A stretch of DNA of 64,000 nucleotides from Candidatus Paceibacterota bacterium. Its GTDB lineage: Bacteria > Verrucomicrobiota > Verrucomicrobiia > Limisphaerales > UBA8199. Both the position numbers and the translations under genes were made by a program. Under the pieces are notes generated by a model that had not been told where the DNA came from, did no database searches, and saw nothing but the letters and a program-made list of their open reading frames with translations. The DNA lies in NCBI GenBank assembly GCA_035452965.1, contig DAOTCE010000005.1, forward strand, positions 47,423-111,422, in the 5' to 3' direction. Shown here piece after piece: positions 53,066 to 63,900 of this stretch (position 1 is its first letter; each line of letters opens with the position of its first letter).

Positions 53066-56000
53066 ATGCGCGGATGCTTCGCGCGAGGTAATTATCAGGT
53101 GAGGATCGGCCCGATTAGCATTGATCCGCTTCGCCGGGCTCTTGCCCGACTTCTTTCGTGCTCACTCAACGTGTTCTGCCCGATTTCGAAGGAATTGTCA
53201 TACGCCCGGGTCACGACGGGACGCCGTGCGCGAGCAGGCGAAAGCCCTGAACGCCGGGCGCGGCTCTTGCTTTGGTGGGTCTTAGCACTTCTGATGGTTG
53301 GTGATTACCGTGCCATGACGGCCGGTCTCTACAATGGCGGTCCGGGGGGACCCATCCTTGTGGTCACGAATTCGGCGAACCCCTTCACTGAGTATTACGC
53401 GGAGATTTTATTGGCCGAAGGATTGAACTACTTCGCGCTTACGAACATTTCAGCAATTTCGAGCGCAACGCTGGCGGCATACGATGTCGTAATTGTGGGT
53501 GAGATGACTTTGACGACCCCGCAAGTGACGACGTTCAGCAACTGGGTGAATAGCGGCGGGCACCTGATCGTCATGCGCCCGGACAAGAAGCTGGCTGGAT
53601 TGCTTGGGGTGACCGACACCGGGACAACCCTTTCTCAAGGCTACTTGTTGGTGAATGCCTCAAACGGGCCTGGAGCGGGGATTGTCAGTGAAACGATGCA
53701 ATACCACGGGACCGCCGACCGATACACGCTGGGGAGCGCGGTCAGCCTTGCGACGCTATATTCCAACGCCACCAATGCGACGGTGAATCCGGCGGTGACA
53801 TTGCGAAGTGTTGGTTCAAACGGAGGGCAGGCAGCGGCGTTCACTTATGATCTGGCCCGATCCATTGTTTACACCCGTCAAGGCAATCCGGCATGGGCGG
53901 GTCAGGAGCGCGATGGATTTGTTCCGATGAGGTCTGATGATCTCTTCTTTGGACCGGCCAGCTTTGATCCGCAGCCAGACTGGATCAACTTGGACAAAGT
54001 CGCCATTCCACAGGCCGACGAACAACAACGTTTGCTGGCCAACTTGATTCTCAGCATGGAAGCCGACAAGAACCTGCTGCCGCGCTTTTGGTACTTCCCC
54101 CACGGTTATGAGGCTGTTGTTGTGATGACAGGTGATGATCATGCGTCCTTGTATGGCGGGTCGTATGCAGTCCAGCGATTCAATCGATACCTGGCGGCGA
54201 GTCCTCCCGGAGCTTCGGTGGACGACTGGGAGGCACCTCGATGCACTGCATATATCTTCCTTTCTCCCAGTCCGTCGTTGACGAATGACACTCAAGTCGT
54301 CTTCTATCAAACGAACGGTTTTGAGATCAACTTGCATCTAACCACTGATTGCACTGACTACACACCGGCGCAATTGGCCGCGTACTTCACCAATCAACTC
54401 AACCAACTAATGGCCAAGTACCCGAGTGTGGCCGCGCCGGTGACGCATCGAATTCACTGTATCGCTTGGAGCGGCTACACCGCCCCGGCTGAGGTGGGGC
54501 GCCAGTTTGGCATTCGCCTGGAGACCAGCTACTACCATTGGCCAGAGACGTGGGTCAAGGACCGGCCGGGCTTCATGACTGGTTCGGGTATGCCCATGCG
54601 TTTTGCCGCCGCGAACGGCAGCGTGATTGACGTGTATCAAGCGACGACGCAAATGACGGATGAATCAGGCCAGAGCTTTCCGCACACGATAGACACTTTG
54701 CTGGACCGGGCGCTGGGACCGGAGGGGTATTATGGTGCATTTGTGGCGAATATGCACACGGATGCCAATTCTGAGCCGCAGGCGGATGCAATATTCGCGT
54801 CGGCTGTGAGCCGAGGAGTGCCAATTATTTCCGCCCGTCAATTGCTGAACTGGCTGGACGCCCGAAATCAGTCCTCTATCCGTGACATCAATTGGACAAG
54901 CGGCAAGCAGACCTTCTCAGTCTCAGCGAATGCAAGCGCTAGAGGCCTCCAGGCAATGGTCCCGATACCCAGCAACTACCAGATATCCAGTATTACCTGG
55001 AACGGGGAAGCCGCGACAAATTTCTACGTGAAGCAGGTTAAAGGAATTCCCTACGTCCTTTTCCCGGCAACAAATGGCAACTACGAAGTCAGCTACGCAT
55101 TAGATACGACGCCTCCAAGCATCACTTCAACCGCGCCCACGAATGGTGCGTTGGATGTCAGGTTGGATGCAAAGGTCAGCGTCACTTTTAGCGAGGCGAT
55201 GAAAGCCTCGGCCATCAACACGGACACAATCCTGTTGCGCGATTCGACTAACGCACCAGTGTTGGCTACAGTATCTTATGACAATGCCACCTTCACGGCG
55301 ACACTGAGTCCCGTTGAGCCGCTGGCACAAGCTTCGACCTACACAGCGATCGTGCGTGGCGGCGCGGGAGGCGTGTGTGATTTGGCCACTAACCTTCTGG
55401 CCGACGATCTCGTCTGGGCCTTTGCCACGACATTCAGACATCCCTCCAGCATTGGAAACGACAAGGAGGGGGGGGGGCTTGATCTCCTTTGGTACAACGG
55501 GGCTTGGATCAACGCTTGCCGCTTCCAAGCCGCCTCGAATATGACTGTGACGGGGATTGAGGCGAAAGTGACGCCTGTTTCCGGTCACTACAAGTGTGCC
55601 ATCTACACGGACGATGATGGACAGCCGAGGCGACTACTTGGCAGCACATTCGAGGTGAGCGATCCGGCCGATGGCTGGCAGGCCTTTCCCCTGATGAGTT
55701 CCCTAGTGCTGACCAACGGCGCCTACTACTGGCTGGCCATCTGCTCGGATGACATTAACGCGAGAGTCTATTATTCCGATAGCGAGGGCACACTTGCTGC
55801 GGCACTGCATGATTACGGTCCATGGCCGGATCCGATCAGCGCCAGTTGGGGCGGCAGTTACAACTACTGCATTTATGCGTATGGGGCGACCGGGCCTGTG
55901 GCAACAAACCTGGTGGTGGGGGTGTTGGAAGACACGACCGCGAATCTGACATTGTTGGGCGGTGGCAGCGGCACGGTGAGCTATGCGATTCTTACCAATC

Positions 56001-56935
56001 CGACCAATGGTACCTTGGGTAGCTTGGACATGAGCACCGGGGCGGTCAGCTACATACCCAGCACCAATTATTTTGGGGCTGACAGCTTCGTTTTTGCCGT
56101 CAGCGCGGCGGGTCAGCAGGCGATGGGCACAGTGAGCATCACGGTCAGCCCAGTTAATGACGCACCGATTGCCATCAGTCAGAGTGTGACGAACGGGGAG
56201 GACGAAAGCTTTGGGATCACGCTTGTGGGCAGTGATGTGGACGGGTCGGAGATCAGCTACGTGGTGTTGGAAGGGCCGACCAACGGGATATTGAGCGGGG
56301 TAGCGCCGGATTTGGTATATCGCGGGACCAGCAATTACTATGGTCCGGACAGGTTCACGTTCGCTGTTAATGACGGCAGTCTCACCAGTGAGGTGGCGAC
56401 GGTGACAATCCAGGTGACCAGCGTGAACGACATGCCGGTGGCCAATGACGATGATTACAGCTTGGGTGGCGGCGGGATGTTGGATATTCCCGCCCCAGGG
56501 GTGTTGACTAACGACAGTGATCTTGAAGGGGGGGGCCTGACGGCAATACTGGTGAATGGCCCGTTTCAGGGGCTTGTGAATATGAACCCTGCCGGTGGAT
56601 TCACCTACACCCCGACAAACCACTTTAGCGGAGTAGACTCCTTCACCTATCAAGCAAGCGATGGCGAGATGAATTCAGGCCCGGCGACGGTGAGCATCAT
56701 GGTGTCCAATCCGATCGGAATATTATCGGTGGTGTTCTCGAACAACCTCGTGACGGTGGCCTGGACTTCTATCGTCGGGCAGGACTATAGGCTACAGTAC
56801 AAGGATAATGTAGCGAGTGCAGATTGGTCAGATATATTGCCGGATGTGCGGGCGAACGGAACGACAGCCGTTGGGACCAATTCCGTTAGCACCAGCACGC
56901 AGCGCTTGTATCGGGTAAAGAGTCTCGGACAATAG
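53066..56935 (+). CDS. giant secreted protein: GATase-like plus NodB/deacetylase-like head with Ig/cadherin-like repeats
   Basis: 1289 residues from ATG 53066. A basic N-terminus of about 65 residues precedes the export segment LLLWWVLALLMVGDYRAM. About 88-330 (GGPGGPILVVTNSANPFTEY, VIVGEMTLTTPQVT, MRPDKKLAGLLGV) resembles a class I GATase/ThuA-like flavodoxin fold. About 345-600 resembles a NodB domain: VVVMTGDDHASLYG (motif 1-like), INLHLTTDC, HRIHCIAW and a late FVANMHTDAN. Next come a Big_5-like domain (55105-55435), the unnamed beta domain (55445-55890), cadherin-like repeats (55900-56705) and the shared C-terminal module. The gap to the previous gene is 33 bases. A ten-G tract at 55468-55477 precedes the beta domain. 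Confidence 0.82.
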   Translation: MRGCFARGNYQVRIGPISIDPLRRALARLLSCSLNVFCPISKELSYARVTTGRRARAGESPERRARLLLWWVLALLMVGDYRAMTAGLYNGGPGGPILVVTNSANPFTEYYAEILLAEGLNYFALTNISAISSATLAAYDVVIVGEMTLTTPQVTTFSNWVNSGGHLIVMRPDKKLAGLLGVTDTGTTLSQGYLLVNASNGPGAGIVSETMQYHGTADRYTLGSAVSLATLYSNATNATVNPAVTLRSVGSNGGQAAAFTYDLARSIVYTRQGNPAWAGQERDGFVPMRSDDLFFGPASFDPQPDWINLDKVAIPQADEQQRLLANLILSMEADKNLLPRFWYFPHGYEAVVVMTGDDHASLYGGSYAVQRFNRYLAASPPGASVDDWEAPRCTAYIFLSPSPSLTNDTQVVFYQTNGFEINLHLTTDCTDYTPAQLAAYFTNQLNQLMAKYPSVAAPVTHRIHCIAWSGYTAPAEVGRQFGIRLETSYYHWPETWVKDRPGFMTGSGMPMRFAAANGSVIDVYQATTQMTDESGQSFPHTIDTLLDRALGPEGYYGAFVANMHTDANSEPQADAIFASAVSRGVPIISARQLLNWLDARNQSSIRDINWTSGKQTFSVSANASARGLQAMVPIPSNYQISSITWNGEAATNFYVKQVKGIPYVLFPATNGNYEVSYALDTTPPSITSTAPTNGALDVRLDAKVSVTFSEAMKASAINTDTILLRDSTNAPVLATVSYDNATFTATLSPVEPLAQASTYTAIVRGGAGGVCDLATNLLADDLVWAFATTFRHPSSIGNDKEGGGLDLLWYNGAWINACRFQAASNMTVTGIEAKVTPVSGHYKCAIYTDDDGQPRRLLGSTFEVSDPADGWQAFPLMSSLVLTNGAYYWLAICSDDINARVYYSDSEGTLAAALHDYGPWPDPISASWGGSYNYCIYAYGATGPVATNLVVGVLEDTTANLTLLGGGSGTVSYAILTNPTNGTLGSLDMSTGAVSYIPSTNYFGADSFVFAVSAAGQQAMGTVSITVSPVNDAPIAISQSVTNGEDESFGITLVGSDVDGSEISYVVLEGPTNGILSGVAPDLVYRGTSNYYGPDRFTFAVNDGSLTSEVATVTIQVTSVNDMPVANDDDYSLGGGGMLDIPAPGVLTNDSDLEGGGLTAILVNGPFQGLVNMNPAGGFTYTPTNHFSGVDSFTYQASDGEMNSGPATVSIMVSNPIGILSVVFSNNLVTVAWTSIVGQDYRLQYKDNVASADWSDILPDVRANGTTAVGTNSVSTSTQRLYRVKSLGQ
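55468..55477 (+). repeat. ten-base G tract between the catalytic head and repeat tail
   Basis: A run of ten G encodes EGGG at the start of the unnamed beta domain, where the two copies in the upstream gene read NNGS. The tract is in frame here. Slippage would detach the whole adhesive tail. Confidence 0.8.
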
Positions 56936-57958
56936 GAGGGACCATTTGCTGGTGCAGCCGGGGCAAGTTTCAGTCTGAAGCCATTGTATTGTAATGGTTT
57001 GGACGGCAGCTGGCGAGCGGAGGAACCGATGCATATGGCTGAAGGGGATTAAGGCAAGGATATTCAGGCTTTATTCCAGCAGGTTCCGGCTGCGGAGGGC
57101 GCCTCCACTGCTTTGGAGTAGCCGCCATGGGATGGCCCTTGGACGGCCACGCGACGGCCGGGAGGTCGGACGGGGGACGGCCAGCACACAGGTAGAGGGT
57201 GGTCGCCTGGTCGGGTTCATGCGCAGGGCAAAGCTGCCCGCCTTCCCCTCACCTTTGGGGAGAGATCTTCTCGAACTGCCGGTGTGGATAGGAAGAGGAG
57301 CAGGAGCGAATCCGGTGAGGGCGCAGGAGGGTTTGGGCATTCTTAGGTTAAACCACTCGGTTTCGTGACGTAGGCGCAACAAAGGCGGTGACTCGTGCCA
57401 GGAGGGGCTCGTAAGCTGCTGAATTAGGAGTGTTTGCGAGTAGTCTGGTATGCACTACCTATTGGTCGCTGGCGGTGTCTGGCAGGTGGCCGGACACTGA
57501 ATCCGGCCACAAACTGCTTCGCTGGGGCCGTGTGCGGGGGGATGCGCTCCAGACTTGTCTAGACTGCTTTACGTCGAGCAAATGGGGCAAATGTCGTCGC
57601 CCTCTCACGGCCACCCAATCGCTTGCCAGAGCGGCGTCGTTGAGGAGCTGCTGTTAATGGAACTTCCGGACGGGGTAAATCCTGTTGATAGCAGCGAAGC
57701 ACGCGCAGGTTCCTATCAGGTTGATTGAATAAGCCGAGTTGCACGAACACGAGCTGGCAGAGTCGGGTTTTCTACGGACAAAGAGTTCCGTATTGGAATG
57801 AGTAGCATCGCCAACACTTGTTTCAGATAATAACCCATGTGCAACTCTGGCCTCAGCAAGTTGTTTGTGCTGGTTTCAAACCTGCCCAGTCTGCTGGGCC
57901 GCTGGCTGCCTGCTTCAGTGTCTAGCATGGATCCGGCCAGTGTTCCTCAATGTAATTT
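56936..57958. other. long intergenic region between the two paralogous giant genes
   Basis: No credible gene; short ORFs here have biased, family-free translations. A GACGGCC-rich stretch lies at 57140-57185, and a 9-base perfect hairpin at 57486-57510 is listed separately. The promoter of the giant gene at 57959 should lie in the last few hundred bases; no clear -35/-10 pair was recognised. The 1 kb gap separates the last gene from the 48605-56935 pair. Confidence 0.45.
57486..57510. repeat. 9-base-pair perfect inverted repeat
   Basis: GTGGCCGGA (57486-57494) and TCCGGCCAC (57502-57510) form a perfect stem around the seven-base loop CACTGAA. No T tract follows on either strand, so it is more likely a binding site or repeat remnant than a terminator. 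Confidence 0.5.
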
Positions 57959-60900
57959 ATGAGCGCTATCAAGAGTAGTCGGCTGCAGGCGACTGAGGCA
58001 TGGTCTGCTTGGTATCGGTTTAGGGTGATTGAGTTGGTATTGCGGCACATGTCGTTTAGCCGAGCAACCGGGGCAGACATCCTGCCGTCACGCTGCGCAC
58101 CACAACGGCCGATTGCACTGGCTTGCATGTGGTTTGTGGCGTTGTTGATTGGATTAGGATCCCCGGCCTTGTCTGGCAGTCCTTACAACGGAGGACCTGG
58201 CGGGCCGATCCTTGTGGTAACGAATGCCGGGAATCCGTTCAGCGAGTACTATGCGGAAATTCTGCTGGCTGAGGGATTGAACTGCTTTGCGCTGCAGGAC
58301 ATTTCGGCCGTGGCCGAGGCCACCCTGACGAATTACGATTTGGTGATCCTCGGGGAAATGGCCTTGAGTTCTTCGCAGGTGACCACCTTGAGCAATTGGG
58401 TGTATGGGGGAGGGAAGCTGGTTGCCATGCGCCCGGACAAGAAGCTGGCCGGTTTGCTCGGGTTGAGCGACGCGGGCACAAACCTCTCGGAGGCCTACCT
58501 GCTGGTGAACACGGCGTCGGGTCCGGGGATGGGGATCGTTGCCGAGACGATCCAATATCACGGGACAGCGGATCTGTATGCGTTGGACGGTGCCACAACG
58601 GTGGCGACGCTCTATGCAAACGCGACTCTGGCGACGGTAAATCCGGCGGTGACATTGCGAAGCATTGGCTTGAATGGCGGACAGGCGGCCGCGTTTGCTT
58701 ACGACCTGGCCCGATCGGTTGTTTTTACGCGCCAAGGCAACCCGGCGTGGGTGAATCAGAACCGCGATGTAGAAGTTGAAGGTCCTTACGCCGTTATCCG
58801 TCCTGACGACATGTTCTACGGAAACGCGCCTGGGGATTCTCAGCCTGACTGGGTTGATCCGAGCAAAATTGCCATCCCACAAGCCGACGAGCAGCAACGT
58901 CTGTTGGCCAACCTTATTATTTCCATGACCTTTCCCGGCAAGCTGTTGCCACGGTTTTGGTACTTTCCGCACGGCCATAGGGCGGTCGTGGTGATGACCT
59001 CTGACAATCATGGATCAGGAACTACGGCTGCCGCCTTCGACCAGCAATTAGCGGCTAGCCCTGTCGGCGGGTCCGTGGAGGACTGGGAGACGATCCGCAG
59101 CTCAGTCTACGTTTTTCCTGGCGAGGATTTGACCAAGACGGGCAAGAATGACCAATTCTATAACACGAACGGATTCGAGATCGGGATTCACATTGACACG
59201 GAGTGTTCCGGCTATACGCCGGCGAGTCTGGACGATGACTTCACCAGTCAATTTGCCCAATTCAACGCCGAGCATCCCGGTCTCCCGGCTCCCGCATCGC
59301 ATCGAATTCACTGTGTTGCCTGGAGTGATTACGCAACGCTGCCTGAAGTGGAGTTGAGCTACGGCATTCGTTTGAACACAACTTATTACTATTTTCCCGC
59401 TGCCTGGGTTGCCAATCAGCCGGGTGTATTCACTGGTTCGGCGATGCCAATGCGTTTTGCGACGATGAATGGCAACGTAATTGACGTGTATCAAGCCGCC
59501 ACACAAATGACAGATGAGTCCGGACAAGGCTACCCATACACCATTGATACGTTGCTCAATCGAGCATTGGGACCCGAAAGCTATTACGGCGCGTATGTCG
59601 CAAACATACACACTGACGCGGATTCTCCCGAGCGCCAGTCCTCGTTGTGGAGGAACGCGATCATCACTTCAGCCATCGCTCGGGGTGTGCCGGTAGTCTC
59701 GGGCCAGCAGATGTTGACTTGGCTCGATGGCCGAAACAATTCCCGGTTTGCATCGGTGTCCTGGGACAACACTAATCTTAGTTTCTCTGTCGTAGCAGAT
59801 TCCAGGGCACGCGGCATTCAAGCTTTGGTGCCGATTCCTGCAGGGGACACAGTCAGTCAAGTCCGCCGTGGGGTTGAACCCGTGGTCTACTCATTGAAAT
59901 GGATGAAGGGGGTTCACTATGTTGCCGTTCCGGTGGTGAGTGGCGACTACGTGATAACCTACTCGGCCGATACCAATCCGCCCAGCGTGACTGGGATCAC
60001 GCCTGCGGACGGGGCAACGGGGGTCAGCGTCAGCACGGCAGTGACGATCAGCTTCAATGAACCGATGGACGAGATCACGGTCAACACGGACACGATCAGG
60101 TTGAATGAAACCTTGGGTGGAGTGCCGGTGGCAGCCACGGTGACCTACAATCCCTCCACGCAAACCGCAACGGCGGTCCTCGCGCCTACCGATACTCTGT
60201 TGATCTCGACAGCTTATACGGTGACGGTGAAAGGCGGGGCGGGGGGGGTAAAGGACGTGGCAGGCAACGCGTTGGCAAGTGATTATACGTCTGATTTCAC
60301 GACGACCGACACGTTGAACTACCACATTTGGCCGACCACAGCGACGCCAGCAATTGAGGCGGTGGACGACGCGTATCCGTATGAGTTGGGAGTGAAATTC
60401 AGGAGTGACCGCGACGGGTATGTGACGGGGATTCGTTTTTACAAAGGCGCTGGGAACGGCGGAACACACCTCGGCAATCTCTGGACCACGAGCGGGCTGA
60501 ATCTCGCCACGGCGGTTTTCACTGGAGAGACCAGCAACGGGTGGCAGGAGGTCAATTTCGAGGTCCCGGTGGCTATTGGTTCGAACACGACTTACGTGGC
60601 GTCGTATTTTACTCCGCAAGGCCACTATGCGGTCAACGGCGGGTATTTTACCTCGGCGGGAGAGGATAATCCGCCGCTGCACGCATTGGCGAACGGTGTG
60701 GACGGAGGCAACGGTGTATTCATTCAGACCAATAACAGCTCTTTTCCCAACCAGACCTATAACGCAGCCAACTACTGGGTGGATGTAGTATTTGTGGAAA
60801 GTATGGGGCCTGACACGAATGCGCCGGTGGTGCTGGGGGTGAATCCTGGGGAGGGGGCGGAGGGAGTGAGTGTTGGGACGGCGGTGGCGGTGGCGTTCAG

Positions 60901-63900
60901 CGAGGCGATGGATGCGGCGAGCGTTACCAACGGCACGGCGATCACGCTCAGTAACGCTACGGCAGGGCTAGTAGCGGCGAGCGTGAGCTATTACGCTGGG
61001 ACGAACACGGCGATTTTGACGCCCGATAGTCCGTTGGCATATACGAATGTGTACACGGTGCGGGTGAGAGGTGGGGTGGGTGGGGTGGCGGATGTGGCGA
61101 CTAATTATCTGGCGAGCGATTTTACGGCGAGCTTTACGACCGAAGCGCCGGACCTGACGCCGCCTGAGGTGGTGGGAGTGAGTCCGATGGACGGAGCGGT
61201 GGAGGTGAGCCTGGGGACGGAGGTGGTGGTGACGTTCAGCGAGGCGATGGAACCGTCGACGATCAACGGCGACACGATCAGCCTGCGAGATTCCGGGGGT
61301 GGGGTGGTGCCGGCGGTGGTGGTTTACAATCCCTCGGCCTTGGAGGTGACGGCGGTATTGACGCCTACCAGTCAATTGACTCCCGCGACGACCTACACCG
61401 TGGTGGTGACGAACGGGGCTGCTGGGGTGACGGACCTCGCGGGTAATACGCTGACGAATGTGTTTACTGCGTCGTTCATCACGACGGATCAAACAGAATT
61501 TAGCCTCTGGGACGAATTCAGCGGGACAGCGGATGGCGGTGATTCGAGTGCGGTGGAGGTGGGGCTGAAGTTTCAGAGTGCCCTGAGCGGCTATGTTACG
61601 GGGATACGGTTCTACAAGAGCGCCGCCAATACGGGCACACACGTGGGGAATCTGTGGGGGGGGGACGGGACGCCGCTGGCGCGGGTGACGTTTTTGAACG
61701 AAACGGGCACGGGTTGGCAGTCTCAGGCGTTCACCAATCCGGTGCCGATTGCGGCCAACTCAACGTATGTGGTGTCATATCACGCGCCAGCGGGGCACTA
61801 CTCTATCACAGCGGGCGCCTTTACGTTGGGTGTGACGAACTATCCGTTGCGGGCATTGTCGAGCAGCGATGGGGGGGGCAATGGCGTGTTTGTCTACAGC
61901 ACAAGCAGCGCGTTCCCTGCGAATAGTTACAACGCCGCTAACTACTGGGTCGATGTGGTATTTACACCTGATTCCGGGCCGGACATTAACGGGCCGACGG
62001 TGGTGGGGGTGAGTCCTGTTGACGGGGCGGAGGGGGTGAGCCCGGCGACGGTGGTGTCGGTGACGTTTAGTGAGGCGATGGATGCGTTGAGTGTCACCAA
62101 CGGAATCACGCTGACAAACTCACTGGGGCAGATAGTGGCAGGCACGGTGGCGTATTATACAGCCAGCAACACGGCGGTATTGACGCCGGATAGTGCGTTG
62201 GCGCTTGGGAGCAGCTACACGGTGGTGGTGGCGAGTGGGGTGGGGGGGGTGAAGGATGTGGCGGGCAACGGGCTGACGAATGTCTTTACGGCGTCATTTA
62301 CCACGGTAATTCCGGACACAGCTGGGCCGGTGGTGCTTGGGGTGGAACCGGCCAACGGGGCGGTGGGAGTGAGTCTGGCGGCGGTGGTACGAGTGATATT
62401 TAGTGAAGCGATGGATCCGTTGAGCATCAGCAACGGGATCAGCTTGACGAATGCCGCGGGAGCTTTGGTGGCGAGCACGGTGGCGTATGACTCTGCGAGC
62501 AACACCGCAGTGCTGACGCCCGATAGTGAGCTGTCGCTTTCGAGCAGCTACACGGTGGTGGTGGCGAACGGGGCGGGAGGGGTAAAGGATGTGGCGGGCA
62601 ATGCGCTGACGAATGTCTTCACCGCCTCGTTCACCACGACCGATCAAGCGGTTTATAGCATCTGGGCTAATTCAGCGACACCCACCATGCCCTCCTTCTA
62701 TGACCCGGGGGATCCGAATCCCTATGAGCTGGGGACGCGGTTTCGGAGTGAGGTTGCTGGGTATGTGACGGGGGTCCGTTTTTACAAAGGGGCGGGCAAC
62801 GCTGGACCGCACGTGGGCAATCTGTGGAGGGACTCGGATCAGGCATTGCTGGCCCGTGTGCCCTTCGAGAACGAGACAACTTCGGGGTGGCAGTATCAGG
62901 CATTCACCAATCCAGTGCCGATTGCGGCCGACACGACCTACGTGGTGTCGTATCACCTTACGAATGGGCGTTATGCGGTGGATACGGCGGTGCAGCCGGG
63001 GAATCTAACAAATGGAGTGATTAATCCGCCGCTCCACGCACTGACCAACAGTCCGACGACGCCCAATGGTGTGTATCTTCAGAGTGCGGCCAGCGCTTTT
63101 CCGACCAACTCTGCCAATGGCAACAACTATTGGGTGGATGTGGTAGTCGTCCAACCCGCGGTCACAATTGTCTCCGGGCTGGCAGCGGACAGCAAGGTAT
63201 ACGACGGGACGGCGTTAGCGACCTTGCGGACAAATGGTTCGGTGGTGCTGAACGGGGTAATCGCTGGGGATGTGGTGGAGTTGGTAACCAATGGTTACGC
63301 GGCCACTTTCAGCGCTGCCGATGTTGGCGCGGGCTTGCCGGTGAGTGTGAGCGGGTTGAGCCTTGGGGGGCCGGACGCTTCCAAATACGTATTGGTACAG
63401 CCGATGGACCTCGCGGCCAACATTACGCCGGCAACCGTAACGCCCAACATTACGGTGGCGGACAAAACCTACGATGGCACCACGGCAGCGACCATTACCG
63501 ACCGGTCGTTAAGCGGTATTTTTGGCAGTGACGACGTCAATCTGGGCTCCAGCGGATCGGCGGTCTTCGTGGACAAAAACGTGGGCACCGGCAAAACGGT
63601 CAATATCACCAATCTGGGTCTGAGTGGCAGCACTGCGATCAACTACATGCTAGCCGCGACGAACGTGAGCACGACGGCGGACATCAGCGCCCGCTCGTTG
63701 GTAGTTGCCGCGACCGGTTTAGACAGGGTGTATGACGGGACGATCAACGCGACTGTTACTTTGAGCGACAACCGGGTGAGCGGGGACGTGTTGAGCACGA
63801 GCTACGCGACGGCACAGTTCAGCGATAGGAACGTAGGGGCAGGCAAAGCGGTAAGCGTGAGCGGCATTTCAATTGCTGGAGCGGACGCGGTCAACTACGT

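Noticed and set aside
55703..56653. 316-codon - strand frame opposite the 53066 giant gene
   Set aside because: The sense strand encodes recognisable repeat domains in order; the antisense translation is His/Arg-rich with no family features. Similar antisense frames at 59891-60682 and 60968-61642 were rejected for the same reason.
56994..57368. 124-codon + strand frame between the giant paralogues
   Set aside because: Arg/Gly-rich translation with no family signature, no good ribosome-binding site, and a stretch of GACGGCC repeats inside it.
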